Shown: positions 1 through 10,924 of the stretch, piece by piece
Position numbering within the stretch: the first letter of the stretch is position 1
Layout: every line of letters starts with the position of its first letter
Assembly: GCA_025163595.1 (NCBI GenBank)
Contig: CP104104.1
Location: 55,940 to 119,939, forward strand
DNA from: Phaeobacter sp. G2
GTDB lineage: Bacteria > Pseudomonadota > Alphaproteobacteria > Rhodobacterales > Rhodobacteraceae
Length of the DNA: 64,000 bases
Reading direction: 5' to 3'
Program-made: the position numbers and the translations under genes
The notes under the pieces: model-generated
What the model saw: only the letters and a program-made list of their open reading frames with translations
What the model was told of the DNA's origin: nothing
The model's database searches: none

Positions 1-1454
1 GGCATCGCCTCCAGACGGGCCAGATCAATCTTCATGCCGATCAGCTCAGCCGAGAGCGCATTTTCAGCGTCAACGATGGCGCGCTTCCCTTCGGCCTCGG
101 CCAACATGTCGTTCTTTTTCGCCTCAGCGCGAATGTTGAGCGCATCTGCTTCGGCCTGGGCTTCCTCGCGGCGAGCCTCCGCCCGGTCGGCGGCGGCGTC
201 TTTTTCTGCCTGAGCCGCAAGCCGGATGCCTGTGGCCTGGCGCTCAGCCTCGCGGGTGGCCTGGATCAGCACGATCTGCTTTTCACGTTCGGCTTCGGCC
301 ACCTGACGGGCGGTTGCCACGGCTTCGGTCGCCTTGGTCGCTTCGGCGCGGGCCAGATCGGCAGAGGCACGAGCGCGGCTTTCTTCTTCCGATTTTTGCT
401 GAATGATAATCTGGCGTTCCTGCTCGGTCACTTCCAGCTCGCGCTCTTTGGTGATCTCAGCGACGCGGATCTTGCGCTCACGCTCAATATCGGCGGAACG
501 AATGGCCTCTTCCCGCGCAATACGAGAGCGTTCAGTTTCGCGCACAGAATCTTCGGTCCGGGCAGCGATTTCAGCCTCCTGGGCGACGCGCAGGGTTTCA
601 ACCCGTTCCTTTTGTTCGATGCGGGCCTGCTCTTCGTCCTGCTCGATCAACAGTTTCTGACGCTGGGCCTCCATCGCCGCACGGCGCACCGACACATCAG
701 CATCCGCATCAATCTGGGCGCGCTCCATCTTTGATGTCGCAATCACCTCGGCCAGCTTGCGCATACCAACAGCGTTAAAGGCGTTGTTTTCGTCCAGCGC
801 TTCAAACGGGGTCTGGTCCAGCGCTGTCAGTGACACGGATTCCAGTGAGAGACCGTTTTTGGTCAGATCTTCGGAAACCGCGTTTTGCACCTCCTGGACA
901 AAATCAGCCCGGTTTTCATGCAATCCATCCATGGTCATCTGTGCCGCAACCGCGCGCAGACCATCAATCAGCTTACCCTCGATCATCTCGCGCAGCTGCT
1001 CCACATCAAAGGTGCGATCCCCCAATGTCTGGGCTGCGCGGGCAATCCCCTCAGAGGTCGCCATCACCGAGACGTAGAATTCCACGCCAACGTCGACCCG
1101 CATCCGGTCCTGGGTGATCAGGGCCGCCTCGCCGTCGCGTTTCACTTCCAAGCGCAGGGTCTTCATGTTGACCGGGCTGACTTCATGCAGCAAGGGCACC
1201 ACAAGAACGCCACCATCCATGATCACCTTCTTACCGCCTGAACCGGTTCTAATAAGGCTAACTTCGCGGGTTGAGCGCCGATACAAGCGCCCAAGCACCA
1301 GGCCAATAACAAGAAGAAGTGCCAGTACACTGGGCACACCAATAATCAGAAAATCCATTTGAATTTCTCCATCGTCCAATAAAATTTCGGCCGTTTGTTC
1401 GGTTGTTTGTTCAGCTGTTTGTTCGATTATTTGTTCGGTTGTTTTCTTGGCCAT
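1..1454 (-). CDS. yqiK: Flotillin family protein (YqiK-like), 3' part outside window
   Basis: SPFH/flotillin scaffold protein of the cytoplasmic membrane. Flotillins form large oligomers at ordered membrane domains. The reverse strand is open from 1454 to the window edge (about 484 codons, no stop). It reads a hydrophobic anchor (IIGVPSVLALLLVIGLVLG), then an SPFH domain (VKRDGEAALITQDRMRVDVGVEFYVSV region), then a very long Ala/Glu/Arg-rich coiled coil, the flotillin tail. Two in-frame starts exist. ATG at 1454 has a good ribosome site (AAGGCGG) but adds 32 residues before the anchor, made of repeats such as TTEQ and TAEQ. ATG at 1358 starts right at the anchor and has GGAG in front. I chose 1454 on its stronger site; 1358 is the more conventional flotillin start. 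It lies 45 bp after the YqiJ-like gene, as in the yqiJ-yqiK pair of Escherichia coli. Confidence 0.85.
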   Translation of the reverse strand, partial: MAKKTTEQIIEQTAEQTTEQTAEILLDDGEIQMDFLIIGVPSVLALLLVIGLVLGRLYRRSTREVSLIRTGSGGKKVIMDGGVLVVPLLHEVSPVNMKTLRLEVKRDGEAALITQDRMRVDVGVEFYVSVMATSEGIARAAQTLGDRTFDVEQLREMIEGKLIDGLRAVAAQMTMDGLHENRADFVQEVQNAVSEDLTKNGLSLESVSLTALDQTPFEALDENNAFNAVGMRKLAEVIATSKMERAQIDADADVSVRRAAMEAQRQKLLIEQDEEQARIEQKERVETLRVAQEAEIAARTEDSVRETERSRIAREEAIRSADIERERKIRVAEITKERELEVTEQERQIIIQQKSEEESRARASADLARAEATKATEAVATARQVAEAEREKQIVLIQATREAERQATGIRLAAQAEKDAAADRAEARREEAQAEADALNIRAEAKKNDMLAEAEGKRAIVDAENALSAELIGMKIDLARLEAM

Positions 1455-1499
1455 ATCAAACCCGCCTTTGTGTCAGCAGATGAATGGCTGCAATAGGCG

Positions 1500-2243
1500 T
1501 CATTCCGACAATGGGATCAGAACATAGGCATCCTGCCGCCTGTCCCGGATCACCAGCACTTCGGTGCCCTGTGTAATCTCTTCGCCCTTGGCAAAGGGTT
1601 CGGCGCGCAGATAATGCGCATTGCCATAACGATCCATCACCCGCACCTCGGCGGCGCGCCCTGTGGCGGCAGTGCCTTGGGTGATGACCCCTCGCCGACG
1701 CCCCAGGCTACGATCTGATAGGGCTTCGGTTTCGGTCTGCGGCAAAACCCGCGCAAAGACAGCGCCAAAGCTGCGGGCAAACCACAGACCAAAGGCCCCC
1801 GCCGGAATCGCAACCAACCAGGCCGACAGCGTAGCGGACAACAGGGATTTCACCCCCAGTTGCAGCCCGATACCGCTCAGGCCGAAACCCAGTAGCAACA
1901 CGGCAAGCCAGATCAGCATCGGCATTTTTCCCAGCCCCAGCCAGCTGCCAACCCCGCCAGAGGCGTCAACCGGCAGCGTGTCTTCGGCCAGGTCAACGCC
2001 ATCAATATCCGCAAGATCAAGATCGCCCAGGGCATCCGTGTCCAGAGACAGGTCCCCCGCAACATCACCCATGTCGCCCAGTTCAGGCCCATCGGCGCCA
2101 TCAAGGCCCGCCTCGGCCTCACCGCTGCCAAGGAAACTCGCACCGATAAGCAGGGCCGCCAGTTCCAACCCGGCAAGACCAAAGAGCAGCGCCAGCGCAA
2201 AGGTGAAGGGCAGAAAACCGGGATCAAACAGGTAGACAAACAT
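1500..2243 (-). CDS. yqiJ: YqiJ-like inner-membrane protein with OB-fold domain
   Basis: A 247-aa membrane protein of the family that accompanies flotillins (YqiJ; NfeD-like OB fold). It has an N-terminal membrane segment (about 8-38), an acidic Asp/Gly/Ala-rich linker (about 42-98), two further hydrophobic segments (about 106-128 and 134-158), and a soluble C-terminal beta-rich domain (about 178-247, starting GRRRGVITQGTAATGRAAEVR) that fits the OB fold. It is directly upstream of the flotillin on the same strand. By family knowledge the pair acts together in membrane organisation; the exact function is unknown. The acidic linker is unusually low in complexity. Confidence 0.8.
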   Translation of the reverse strand: MFVYLFDPGFLPFTFALALLFGLAGLELAALLIGASFLGSGEAEAGLDGADGPELGDMGDVAGDLSLDTDALGDLDLADIDGVDLAEDTLPVDASGGVGSWLGLGKMPMLIWLAVLLLGFGLSGIGLQLGVKSLLSATLSAWLVAIPAGAFGLWFARSFGAVFARVLPQTETEALSDRSLGRRRGVITQGTAATGRAAEVRVMDRYGNAHYLRAEPFAKGEEITQGTEVLVIRDRRQDAYVLIPLSE

Positions 2244-2510
2244 CTATGGCAAGATCCTCGAGTCAAAAAATCGTTCAGTATGCAATGGTATGCATTCTAT
2301 CTGGTGTCATGTCTGGGATACTTCAAGACATCCGGTGAATGACTCCCGTTATAGCTGCGCGGGAATAGATCGCAAACAAGTGTAAAAGCAGTGTAAATGG
2401 GACCTGATCCCAGGAGCGCTTTCAAAAATGCTCTGAAAGGTCCAGCCGGGGTTTTCGTGTCGCGCCGCATGGGGTAGACGGAGCTCTGACTTTACACATG
2501 GGTGGATGGC

Positions 2511-4229
<1,719 letters not shown>

Positions 4230-4281
4230 CAACGCCTCCTCAAGGTGCCAATCCGGCGCGCGCAAGCGCGCCAAAACCTGC

Positions 4282-4310
4282 AAAGCCCGCCTTATTCAAG
4301 GCGGGCTTTT
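4282..4310 (+). terminator. Rho-independent terminator of metG
   Basis: A perfect 10-bp stem (AAAGCCCGCC at 4282-4291, GGCGGGCTTT at 4300-4309) with an 8-nt loop, followed by TTTTCCTTTT. It lies 53 bp after the metG stop codon. Confidence 0.9.
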
Positions 4311-4436
4311 CCTTTTGGTAGCGCCGCTTTTGCCCCTTTTGGTTCAGACAGGGAAAATCATCAACACTGTTTCCCGTTTGTGGAATAATACATCGCGAAG
4401 TAATATTTTCCGACAAAAATAGTCAGAAAGGGTTTT

Positions 4437-4453
4437 CTGATAGATTTAATCAG
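4437..4453 (+). promoter_or_regulatory. Candidate iron-responsive operator upstream of hemP
   Basis: The sequence CTGA-N9-TCAG is a perfect interrupted palindrome. It matches the TGA-N9-TCA form known for RirA-like / 'iron-Rhodo' boxes in alphaproteobacteria. It overlaps a second inverted repeat (TCAGAAA-N4-TTTCTGA, 4423-4440). It lies about 245 bp before the hemP start, and near-identical sites (CCGA-N9-TCAG) occur twice before bfd. The identity of the regulator (RirA, IscR-type or Irr) is inferred. Confidence 0.6.
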
Positions 4454-4695
4454 GTATAAAGCCCGCAGCCAACCTGACTCGACAGGCCAGCCCGGAGCCA
4501 CATCACACAAATAGAAATTGCCACCATGTCGATCAAAAACCACCAGACCCGCACGCCTTCCCCCTGCCCCAATCCTGAAACGGCAGTGGAGCGCGAGGCA
4601 ATTTGGGCCCCGGTTTTTGCCCCCAGCGGCGCCCTAAGCGGCCTGTGCCTGGAATGGCTTTTGGACAAGGCGGAATTCAACAATGGGCGACCCAC

Positions 4696-4869
4696 ATGAA
4701 CCAGATGACATCAAACCCAGTGCCAACCACCGCAGCATCTCCCGAAGTATTCCCAACCTACCACGCTGAGGATCTCACCCGTGGGGGCATTCAGGCCCGC
4801 ATTCTGCTCAACGGCCAAGTCTACAGCCTGCGCATCACCCGCGCCGGAAAGCTGATTCTGACCAAATGA
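4696..4869 (+). CDS. hemP: Hemin uptake protein HemP
   Basis: A 57-aa protein of the HemP family, small proteins linked to haem uptake and iron limitation. The diagnostic C-terminal half is present: YSLRITRAGKLILTK at the very end, preceded by a beta-strand-like ARILLNGQV. ATG 4696 gives the usual HemP length; the frame is open further upstream but that extension is Pro/Arg-rich and unlike the family. A second ATG lies at 4705. No strong ribosome site is visible. It is first in line before imelysin and a porin-like gene, with a candidate iron box upstream, which supports iron-controlled expression. Confidence 0.85.
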   Translation: MNQMTSNPVPTTAASPEVFPTYHAEDLTRGGIQARILLNGQVYSLRITRAGKLILTK

Positions 4870-4972
4870 GCCTACCGCAGGTCTGCAGACGTGGCAGCAC
4901 TACGCCCCTGCCGACGCGGCTCCGGTGACCCATCATAGACCCCCTCAAGCGACACTATCCAAGGATTTCAAA

Positions 4973-6241
4973 ATGAAAAATCTGTTTTTGACGGGCTCTG
5001 CCCTGGCAGGTCTCGCCCTCGGCGCGACACCAGTTATGGCCGCGAGCAAGGGCGAGGTTCTGGCCAACTATGCCAATATCGCCGAAGCCACCTACCAAGA
5101 CAGCCTCGCCACCGCCCAGACGCTGCAAAGTGCGGTAAATGCCTTGGTCGCCGCGCCCTCCGCCGAGGCCCTGACCGCCGCCCGTCACGCCTGGCTGGCG
5201 GCCCGCGTGCCCTATCAGCAGTCCGAAGTCTTCCGCTTTGGCAATGCCGTTGTTGACGATTGGGAAGGCAAAGTGAACGCCTGGCCGCTGGATGAAGGCC
5301 TGATCGACTATGTGGATGCCGCCTATGGTGGCCCCAGCGATGAAAACGCTCTGGCAGCGCTGAACGTGATCGCCAATCCAAGCTTTGATCTGTCTGGCAA
5401 AACCATCGACACCAGTGCCATTACCCCGGCGCTGCTCTCCGATACGCTACACGAGGCCGATGGCGTCGAGGCCAATGTGGCCACCGGCTATCACGCCATT
5501 GAATTTCTGCTCTGGGGTCAGGATCTGAACGGCACCGACCACGGCGCAGGCAACCGCCCCTGGACCGACTATGCGACAGGTGACAGCTGCACCAATGGTC
5601 ATTGCGACCGCCGTGGCGCCTACCTGAAAGCCGCTACCGACCTGTTGGTTTCTGATCTGCAATGGATGGCGGCCCAATGGGACGCGACCGGCGCAGCCCG
5701 CTCCACCCTGCTGACCAATGAAGGCGCCGGGATTTCTGCCATGCTCACTGGCATGGGATCTCTGTCCTATGGCGAACAGGCGGGCGAGCGCATGCGCCTG
5801 GGCCTGATGCTGAATGATCCCGAAGAAGAGCACGACTGCTTTTCCGACAATACCCACAACAGCCATTACTACGATGGCCTCGGCGTGCAAAACGTCTACC
5901 TTGGTGAATATGTACGGGTGAATGGCGCACTGATCTCTGGCCCGTCGCTGTCCGATCTGGTCGCCGCCGCCGAGCCGGGCCTGGACCTTGAAATGCAGAC
6001 CAAACTGTCCACCACGATGCGGGCCCTAGGGCGGATCAAATCCACCGCCGAAGCCGGCTTTTCCTATGACCAGATGTTGCAACAGGGCAATGCCGCAGGC
6101 GAGGCCCTGATCATGGGGGGCGTCAATGGGCTGGTGGATCAAACCCGGTCAATCGAGCGCGTGGTCAAACTGCTCAATCTGAATGGTTTGGAATTTGAAG
6201 GCTCAGACAGTCTTGACAATCCTTCGGCGGTCTTCGAATAA
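4973..6241 (+). CDS. Imelysin-family periplasmic iron-regulated protein
   Basis: Imelysins (M75 / EfeO-like) are periplasmic or surface proteins of iron and haem acquisition; most are not proven peptidases. The 422-aa product starts with a clear signal peptide (about 1-23, ending VMAAS). ATG 4973 has AAGGA at an ideal distance. The family GxHxxE motif is intact as GYHAIE at 172-177. The Cys-containing segment CTNGHCDRRG follows the central loop, and the C-terminal half repeats the all-helical fold. It follows hemP by about 100 bp and precedes a porin-like barrel. A second, more divergent imelysin lies about 3.6 kb downstream. Confidence 0.9.
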   Translation: MKNLFLTGSALAGLALGATPVMAASKGEVLANYANIAEATYQDSLATAQTLQSAVNALVAAPSAEALTAARHAWLAARVPYQQSEVFRFGNAVVDDWEGKVNAWPLDEGLIDYVDAAYGGPSDENALAALNVIANPSFDLSGKTIDTSAITPALLSDTLHEADGVEANVATGYHAIEFLLWGQDLNGTDHGAGNRPWTDYATGDSCTNGHCDRRGAYLKAATDLLVSDLQWMAAQWDATGAARSTLLTNEGAGISAMLTGMGSLSYGEQAGERMRLGLMLNDPEEEHDCFSDNTHNSHYYDGLGVQNVYLGEYVRVNGALISGPSLSDLVAAAEPGLDLEMQTKLSTTMRALGRIKSTAEAGFSYDQMLQQGNAAGEALIMGGVNGLVDQTRSIERVVKLLNLNGLEFEGSDSLDNPSAVFE

Positions 6242-6341
6242 AGCACCGCAACGTGATATCATAACAAATCATCAGAGCTAAGACCCAAGAGGCCTGGCAA
6301 ATCCAAACAGCCAGGTCTCCCCACCAGAAAGAAGACCGTCC

Positions 6342-7358
6342 ATGAATACCAAGACAAAAGCCGCGCTGGCTTTCAGCGCGCCCCTATTGCTGTGCGCAAA
6401 TGCTGCCGCTGCCGAACAAGGCTTCACCTGGGAAGGTGAAATCGAAGTTGGCAACGAACAGGTTGTCTCCTCCGATGTGCCTGCCAATGAAATCCGCAAC
6501 ACCTATGCCATCATCACCGCCACCGGCACCTATACCTTTGGCAATGGTATGGCGATCTTTTCGACCCTGACCGGCGAGAGCGTCACCGATCCAACCGCCG
6601 ATCGCACCTTTGACGACCTTGGGCTCTATGTCGAAGAGCTCGGCTTTAGCTTTGGCATCGGTGAATCCACCACCGTCGCCATTGGTAAGCTGCACCCGGT
6701 TTTTGGCTCCGCCTGGGATGACACTGCCGGCTTTTTTGGCGGCACGCTCGCCGAAGACTATGAGCTGACAGAACAGTTGGGCATCCTGGCCGATGTCGAG
6801 CTGAACGGTGCCGGCACCCTGTCCTTTGGCCTGTTCTTTGCCGATGACACCTCGCTCAGCCGCTCCTGGGGCACGGATCGTGGCCGCAACCGTTCCAATA
6901 CCGGCGGCGCGGGCAACACCGGTAAGTTGGACAGCTTTGCCATTCAATGGAACCACGAGGTGGACAACACCCGTTTCCACATCGGCGCGCGGCACCTGAG
7001 CGCCAGTGTGGGCGACGTGGATGACGAACAGGGCTTTGTCGCCGGTCTTGGCCATTCCTTTGACGCTGACCTGGATGTCTTTGCTGAGGTTGCCAGCTTT
7101 AGCAATTTTGGCGGCACAGCCGATGACGCAACCTTTGTGACCCTGAACGCGGCCTATTCCATGGGCGACTGGACCCTGTCGGGCACCCTGTCGCAGCGTG
7201 ACCTGGACAGTTCCGGCAAAACCGACCTTCACTCGATTGCGCTGGAGCGCGAGTTCAGCAACGGCATGGTTCTGGGCGGCGCTTTGGCGCGGCAGGATGA
7301 TGGTGGCGTAAAAGATACCATTGTTGGTCTCAACCTGATCATCCCACTCGGCGGCTAA
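6342..7358 (+). CDS. Porin-like outer-membrane beta-barrel protein
   Basis: A 338-aa protein with a signal peptide (about 1-24, ending ANAAAA). It consists of alternating amphipathic beta strands with Gly/Asp turns throughout (for example TFGNGMAIFSTLTGE, IGKLHPVFGSAWDD, ADLDVFAEVASFSNFGG), the look of a porin or outer-membrane barrel. It lacks the C-terminal Phe common in classical porins and ends in LIIPLGG. Its place right after imelysin, before a strong terminator, suggests a role in passage of iron or a ligand across the outer membrane. Substrate cannot be read from the sequence. It could also be a structural outer-membrane protein. Confidence 0.65.
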   Translation: MNTKTKAALAFSAPLLLCANAAAAEQGFTWEGEIEVGNEQVVSSDVPANEIRNTYAIITATGTYTFGNGMAIFSTLTGESVTDPTADRTFDDLGLYVEELGFSFGIGESTTVAIGKLHPVFGSAWDDTAGFFGGTLAEDYELTEQLGILADVELNGAGTLSFGLFFADDTSLSRSWGTDRGRNRSNTGGAGNTGKLDSFAIQWNHEVDNTRFHIGARHLSASVGDVDDEQGFVAGLGHSFDADLDVFAEVASFSNFGGTADDATFVTLNAAYSMGDWTLSGTLSQRDLDSSGKTDLHSIALEREFSNGMVLGGALARQDDGGVKDTIVGLNLIIPLGG

Positions 7359-7451
7359 CAGTGAGGATACCTGCGGGCTCAACACCGCAATTGCAGCTGA
7401 TCTGACGGGTTACGCCTTCCCTCGGACCCCGCTAGAATCGCCACACGCCAG

Positions 7452-7484
7452 ATGGGCCGCAGCTTTGCGGCCCATATTTTTTTT
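7452..7484 (+). terminator. Rho-independent terminator after the porin-like gene
   Basis: A 9-bp perfect stem (ATGGGCCGC at 7452-7460, GCGGCCCAT at 7467-7475), a 6-nt loop, then A and eight T. It closes the hemP-imelysin-porin unit. Confidence 0.92.
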
Positions 7485-7498
7485 CAAACCCCTATTAC

Positions 7499-7515
7499 CC
7501 GATAGAAACAATCAG
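7499..7515 (+). promoter_or_regulatory. Candidate iron box 1 upstream of bfd
   Basis: CCGA-N9-TCAG, one mismatch from the CTGA-N9-TCAG palindrome upstream of hemP. It lies about 90 bp before the bfd start, just after the preceding terminator, in the promoter region. Confidence 0.5.
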
Positions 7516-7531
7516 ATTTAACCCTTGTATT

Positions 7532-7548
7532 CCGATTATTTTAGTCAG
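7532..7548 (+). promoter_or_regulatory. Candidate iron box 2 upstream of bfd
   Basis: A second CCGA-N9-TCAG site, 33 bp (three helical turns) after the first. The even spacing and identical arms support a paired operator controlling bfd-bfr and following genes. Confidence 0.5.
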
Positions 7549-7603
7549 ATATTGCATCGACTCGATAGAACCACGGTGCCACACATTCCCAGGGGTCTTT
7601 TGC

Positions 7604-7897
7604 ATGATCATCTGCCACTGCACTTCAATTTCGGACCACGATATCCATGCCGCCATTGACTGGATGCGCAGCGCGGACCCGGAAACCATTATCACCCCTG
7701 GGAAAATCTATCACGCGCTTGGCAAAGCGGCCGATTGTGGCGGATGCATGCCGCTCTTCCTCGACACCATGCGCAGCAATGATAGAATGAACGTACCGGC
7801 AGAGCTGCAGAACCTACGCCGCAGAACAACTCAGGAGAGCACCAATGAAGGGCGACCCCAAAGTCATCGACTATCTCAACAAAGCGCTGCGTCATGA
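7604..7897 (+). CDS. bfd: Bacterioferritin-associated ferredoxin
   Basis: A [2Fe-2S] protein that reduces the bacterioferritin core so stored iron can be released. Cys ligands are visible as CxC (ICHC, residues 4 and 6) and a later CxxC (DCGGC at about 45-48), in the BFD-like fold. At 97 aa it is longer than the usual 60-75; the last 25 residues (after about 72) are polar and overlap the start of bfr by 53 nt, so the tail may be dispensable. It lies directly upstream of bfr on the same strand, with two candidate iron boxes in front. Confidence 0.9.
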   Translation: MIICHCTSISDHDIHAAIDWMRSADPETIITPGKIYHALGKAADCGGCMPLFLDTMRSNDRMNVPAELQNLRRRTTQESTNEGRPQSHRLSQQSAAS

Positions 7898-8333
7898 GCT
7901 GACAGCGGTCAGCCAATACTGGCTCCACTATCGCCTGCAGGACGACTGGGGCCTGGGCAGCATGGCCAAGAAAAGCCGTGAGGAAAGCATCGAAGAGATG
8001 CAGCACGCGGACAATCTGATTGAACGAATTCTGTTTCTGGGCGGCCATCCCAACCTGCAAAAGCTGGATCCGCTGCGCATCGGTCAGACGCCTAAGGAAA
8101 CGCTGGAATGCGATCTTGCCGCCGAAGAAAGCGCCCGGGCGCTGTACAAAGAGGCGCGCGAGGTCTGCAACGAGGCCGGCGATTACGTCACCATGAAGCT
8201 GTTTGAAACATTGATGGCAGACGAAGAAGGCCATATCGACTTCCTCGAAACCCAGCTTGACCTCCACGACCGGATTGGTGCCGAAAACTATGCACAACTC
8301 AACGCCACCAAAATGGAAGAGGTCGAAGAGTAA
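7845..8333 (+). CDS. bfr: Bacterioferritin
   Basis: A 24-meric haem-containing iron storage protein of the cytoplasm; oxidises and mineralises Fe2+. The 162 aa length is typical. Ferroxidase residues fall at the canonical places: E18, E51 and H54 in the first two helices, and a second ExxH (DEEGHIDF) near 127-131. M52, the haem axial ligand, is conserved. ATG 7845 has AGGAGAG upstream. Its 5' end overlaps bfd, and its 3' end overlaps the signal-peptide region of the next gene. The overlaps suggest a single transcript bfd-bfr-DUF1111-imelysin. Confidence 0.97.
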   Translation: MKGDPKVIDYLNKALRHELTAVSQYWLHYRLQDDWGLGSMAKKSREESIEEMQHADNLIERILFLGGHPNLQKLDPLRIGQTPKETLECDLAAEESARALYKEAREVCNEAGDYVTMKLFETLMADEEGHIDFLETQLDLHDRIGAENYAQLNATKMEEVEE

Positions 8334-9876
8334 GCTCCTTCTGGCTGCCGCGCTTGCGGCGGCCTCTCCCGCCTTGGCCCAGGATCCCACACCCGCGCCA
8401 CCCCTGGATTTGTCAGCTCTTTCGCTGGGGGATCCCCACCTAAACACCCTGCCGCGCAGCGCTGCAGAGCAGGCCCGCGTGACCAAGGTCGCGGCGGCGA
8501 CGCAGGATTTCACCGCCCCCGAAGCGTTTGAGGACAACCCCGGCGGCAGCGCCACTGTTCGGGCGCGCCGCGATGATGAGGCTTTTTCCCAGCACAGCGC
8601 CAATCTCTCCTTTGAACAAGAGCTGGAATTCAAGCTCGGCAACGGCTTGTTCAAAAAGATCTGGGTGTTCGCGCCTGCCTCGACGCTGGCCTCCGACGGG
8701 CTGGGACCCCTTTATAATGCCCGCAGCTGCCAGCGCTGCCACATCAAGGATGGGCGCGGCGCGACTCCCAAAGGCCCGGACTATCGCTCGGCCTCGATGT
8801 TTTTGCGCATTTCCACCCCCGGTGAGACGCCGCAGAACTTGCAGGCGGTGACAGATTACATCGGCACTGCCCCTGACCCCACCTATGGCGGCCAGTTGCA
8901 GGATTTTTCCCCAGCCGGCATCGCGCCTGAATACCGGCTGGGGGTGGACTACAGCACATCGACCATTCCCCTGGCAGGTGGCGAAACGGCCGAGCTGCGC
9001 ATCCCCAGCTACAGCGCCGCGGACCTTGGCTATGGCCCGCTGCACCCAGACTCCATGTTATCGCCCCGCATGGCACCGCCAATGATTGGTCTGGGATTGC
9101 TGGAGGCGATCTCGACAGCGGATATCCTCGCTAATGTCGATGAGGGTGACAGCAATGGTGACGGCATATCCGGGCGCGCCAACCTCAGCTGGTCGCGCGA
9201 ATATCAGCAGATCATGCTGGGGCGCTTTGGCTATAAGGCCGGCATGCCAACCCTGCACCAGCAATCGGCAGCGGCCTTTTCCGGTGATATCGGCATCTCG
9301 ACACCGCTGTTCCCCAGCCCAGCGGGGGATTGCACCGCAGCGCAAACCCGCTGCCTCAGCGCCCCCCATGGGGATGGCGATGTCCGTGGCAGCGAAATTG
9401 ACCAGGCCAATATGGATTTGGTGACCTTCTATTCCCGCAACCTCGCCGTACCTGCGCGCCGCGACAGCGATGATGCTCAGGTGCTACGCGGCAAGGAGCT
9501 GTTTTACACCAGCGGCTGCACCAGCTGCCACACGCCCAAATTTGTCACCCAGCGGCTGGCGGATCGGCCCGAGAACAGCTTTCAACTGATCTGGCCCTAT
9601 AGTGACCTGCTGCTACATGACATGGGCGACGGGCTGGCCGATAACCGCCCCGAAGGCCGCGCCACGGGTCGCGAGTGGCGCACCGCACCGCTTTGGGGGA
9701 TCGGGTTGACCAAGCAGGTAAACCCGGACGCGACTTATCTGCATGACGGCCGCGCCCGCAGCCTGCTGGAGGCCATTCTATGGCATGGCGGCGAGGCAAA
9801 ACCCGCACGTGATCATGTTATCTCGCTGTCACCCGATGACCGCGCCACCCTCATTCGTTTTCTGGAGAGCCTCTGA
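8290..9876 (+). CDS. Di-haem oxidoreductase, DUF1111 family
   Basis: Periplasmic c-type cytochrome of the DUF1111 ('thiol oxidoreductase-like') family, distantly related to di-haem cytochrome c peroxidases. About 528 aa from ATG 8290, which gives a good signal peptide (basic KWKRSKSK then [15 protein letters not shown]). Two haem-binding CxxCH motifs are seen: CQRCH at 147-151 and CTSCH at 410-414. The start overlaps bfr by 44 nt; an upstream ATG at 8257 is also in frame. It lies between bacterioferritin and imelysin; DUF1111 with imelysin and DUF1513 is a recurrent iron-regulated set in marine bacteria. Substrate is unknown; electron transfer to periplasmic iron or haem is an inference. Confidence 0.85.
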   Translation: MHNSTPPKWKRSKSKLLLAAALAAASPALAQDPTPAPPLDLSALSLGDPHLNTLPRSAAEQARVTKVAAATQDFTAPEAFEDNPGGSATVRARRDDEAFSQHSANLSFEQELEFKLGNGLFKKIWVFAPASTLASDGLGPLYNARSCQRCHIKDGRGATPKGPDYRSASMFLRISTPGETPQNLQAVTDYIGTAPDPTYGGQLQDFSPAGIAPEYRLGVDYSTSTIPLAGGETAELRIPSYSAADLGYGPLHPDSMLSPRMAPPMIGLGLLEAISTADILANVDEGDSNGDGISGRANLSWSREYQQIMLGRFGYKAGMPTLHQQSAAAFSGDIGISTPLFPSPAGDCTAAQTRCLSAPHGDGDVRGSEIDQANMDLVTFYSRNLAVPARRDSDDAQVLRGKELFYTSGCTSCHTPKFVTQRLADRPENSFQLIWPYSDLLLHDMGDGLADNRPEGRATGREWRTAPLWGIGLTKQVNPDATYLHDGRARSLLEAILWHGGEAKPARDHVISLSPDDRATLIRFLESL

Positions 9877-9877
9877 T

Positions 9878-10882
9878 TTGAAACATCTTCTGTTTGCGCT
9901 TGCCGCCAGCCTCGCGCTTGTCACCACATCGGCGCGCGCCGATGTGGTGGATGAAATCCTCGACGATCAGATCCTGCCCGCCATGCAGGCCCTGGTCGAC
10001 AGCAGCCAGGATCTGGCCGAAACCGCCGGTCGCACATGCCAACCCGATGTCGCCCCACTGCAAAACGCCTACAGCCAGGCCTTTGACGACTGGACCCGGG
10101 TCAGCCACCTGCGCTTTGGCCCTACTGAGACGGACAATCGCGCCTTTGCCCTGGCTTTTTGGCCCGATAGTCGCGGCAAGACACCCAAAACCCTGGCCAA
10201 ACACCTGCGTGACGCCGATCCTGCCCTGCTGACGCCACAGGGCTTTTCTCAGTCCTCAATTGCCGGTCGCGGTTTTTATGCGCTGGAGTTCATGCTCTAC
10301 GATGCCAGTTTTACCAGCGCCGAACCCGCGGAGTATCGCTGCGCCCTGATTGCCACCATGGCCCGCGATATTGCCACCACGGCTGAGGCCATTCAGCAGG
10401 ACTGGCAACAATCCTATGCGGCGCAGATGCGCAGTGCCACCGGGCGCTATCAGGATAAAACCGAGGTCAAGCAAGAGCTTTTCAAGTCACTGAACACAGG
10501 GCTGCAGATGCTGGCGGATATGCGTTTGGGCCGCCCTTTGGGCAGTTTTGACAAACCCCGCCCCAAACGCGCCGAGGCCTGGCGCTCAGGCCGCAGCCAG
10601 CACCATATCGTCCTGGCTCTGCAAGCGCTGCAGCCGCTGGCCGTCGCGCTGGCGCAGGATGACGACGATCTGGTGGCGCGACTGGAAGCCGCCTTTCAAA
10701 AACCGATCCTGCGCGCCCTGCGTCTGGAAGATCCCAGCCTCGCAGGGGTTGCCGACCCGGCCAAACGGTTCCGCATCGAGGCGCTACAGCAAGAGGTCAA
10801 CGATCTGCGGGCGCTGATTGAGAGCGATCTAGGGCCCGCGCTGGGGGTTTTGGCAGGCTTTAACGCACTGGACGGCGACTGA
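9878..10882 (+). CDS. Second imelysin-family protein, motif-variant
   Basis: A 334-aa periplasmic protein. I place the start at TTG 9878, right after the DUF1111 stop (9874-9876), with GGAGAG in front. This gives a clean signal peptide (MKHLLFALAASLALVTTSARA); the in-frame ATGs further upstream lie deep inside DUF1111. The imelysin GxHxxE motif is altered to GFYALE at 132-137, so His is replaced by Tyr while Glu stays. Overall helical pattern and position between DUF1111 and DUF1513 agree with the family. The loss of the His suggests a role or metal site different from the first imelysin in this window, which keeps GYHAIE. Confidence 0.85.
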   Translation: MKHLLFALAASLALVTTSARADVVDEILDDQILPAMQALVDSSQDLAETAGRTCQPDVAPLQNAYSQAFDDWTRVSHLRFGPTETDNRAFALAFWPDSRGKTPKTLAKHLRDADPALLTPQGFSQSSIAGRGFYALEFMLYDASFTSAEPAEYRCALIATMARDIATTAEAIQQDWQQSYAAQMRSATGRYQDKTEVKQELFKSLNTGLQMLADMRLGRPLGSFDKPRPKRAEAWRSGRSQHHIVLALQALQPLAVALAQDDDDLVARLEAAFQKPILRALRLEDPSLAGVADPAKRFRIEALQQEVNDLRALIESDLGPALGVLAGFNALDGD

Positions 10883-10924
10883 CAGCCGTCAACACGGAAC
10901 AGCACACGGCACAAAGGACAACCC

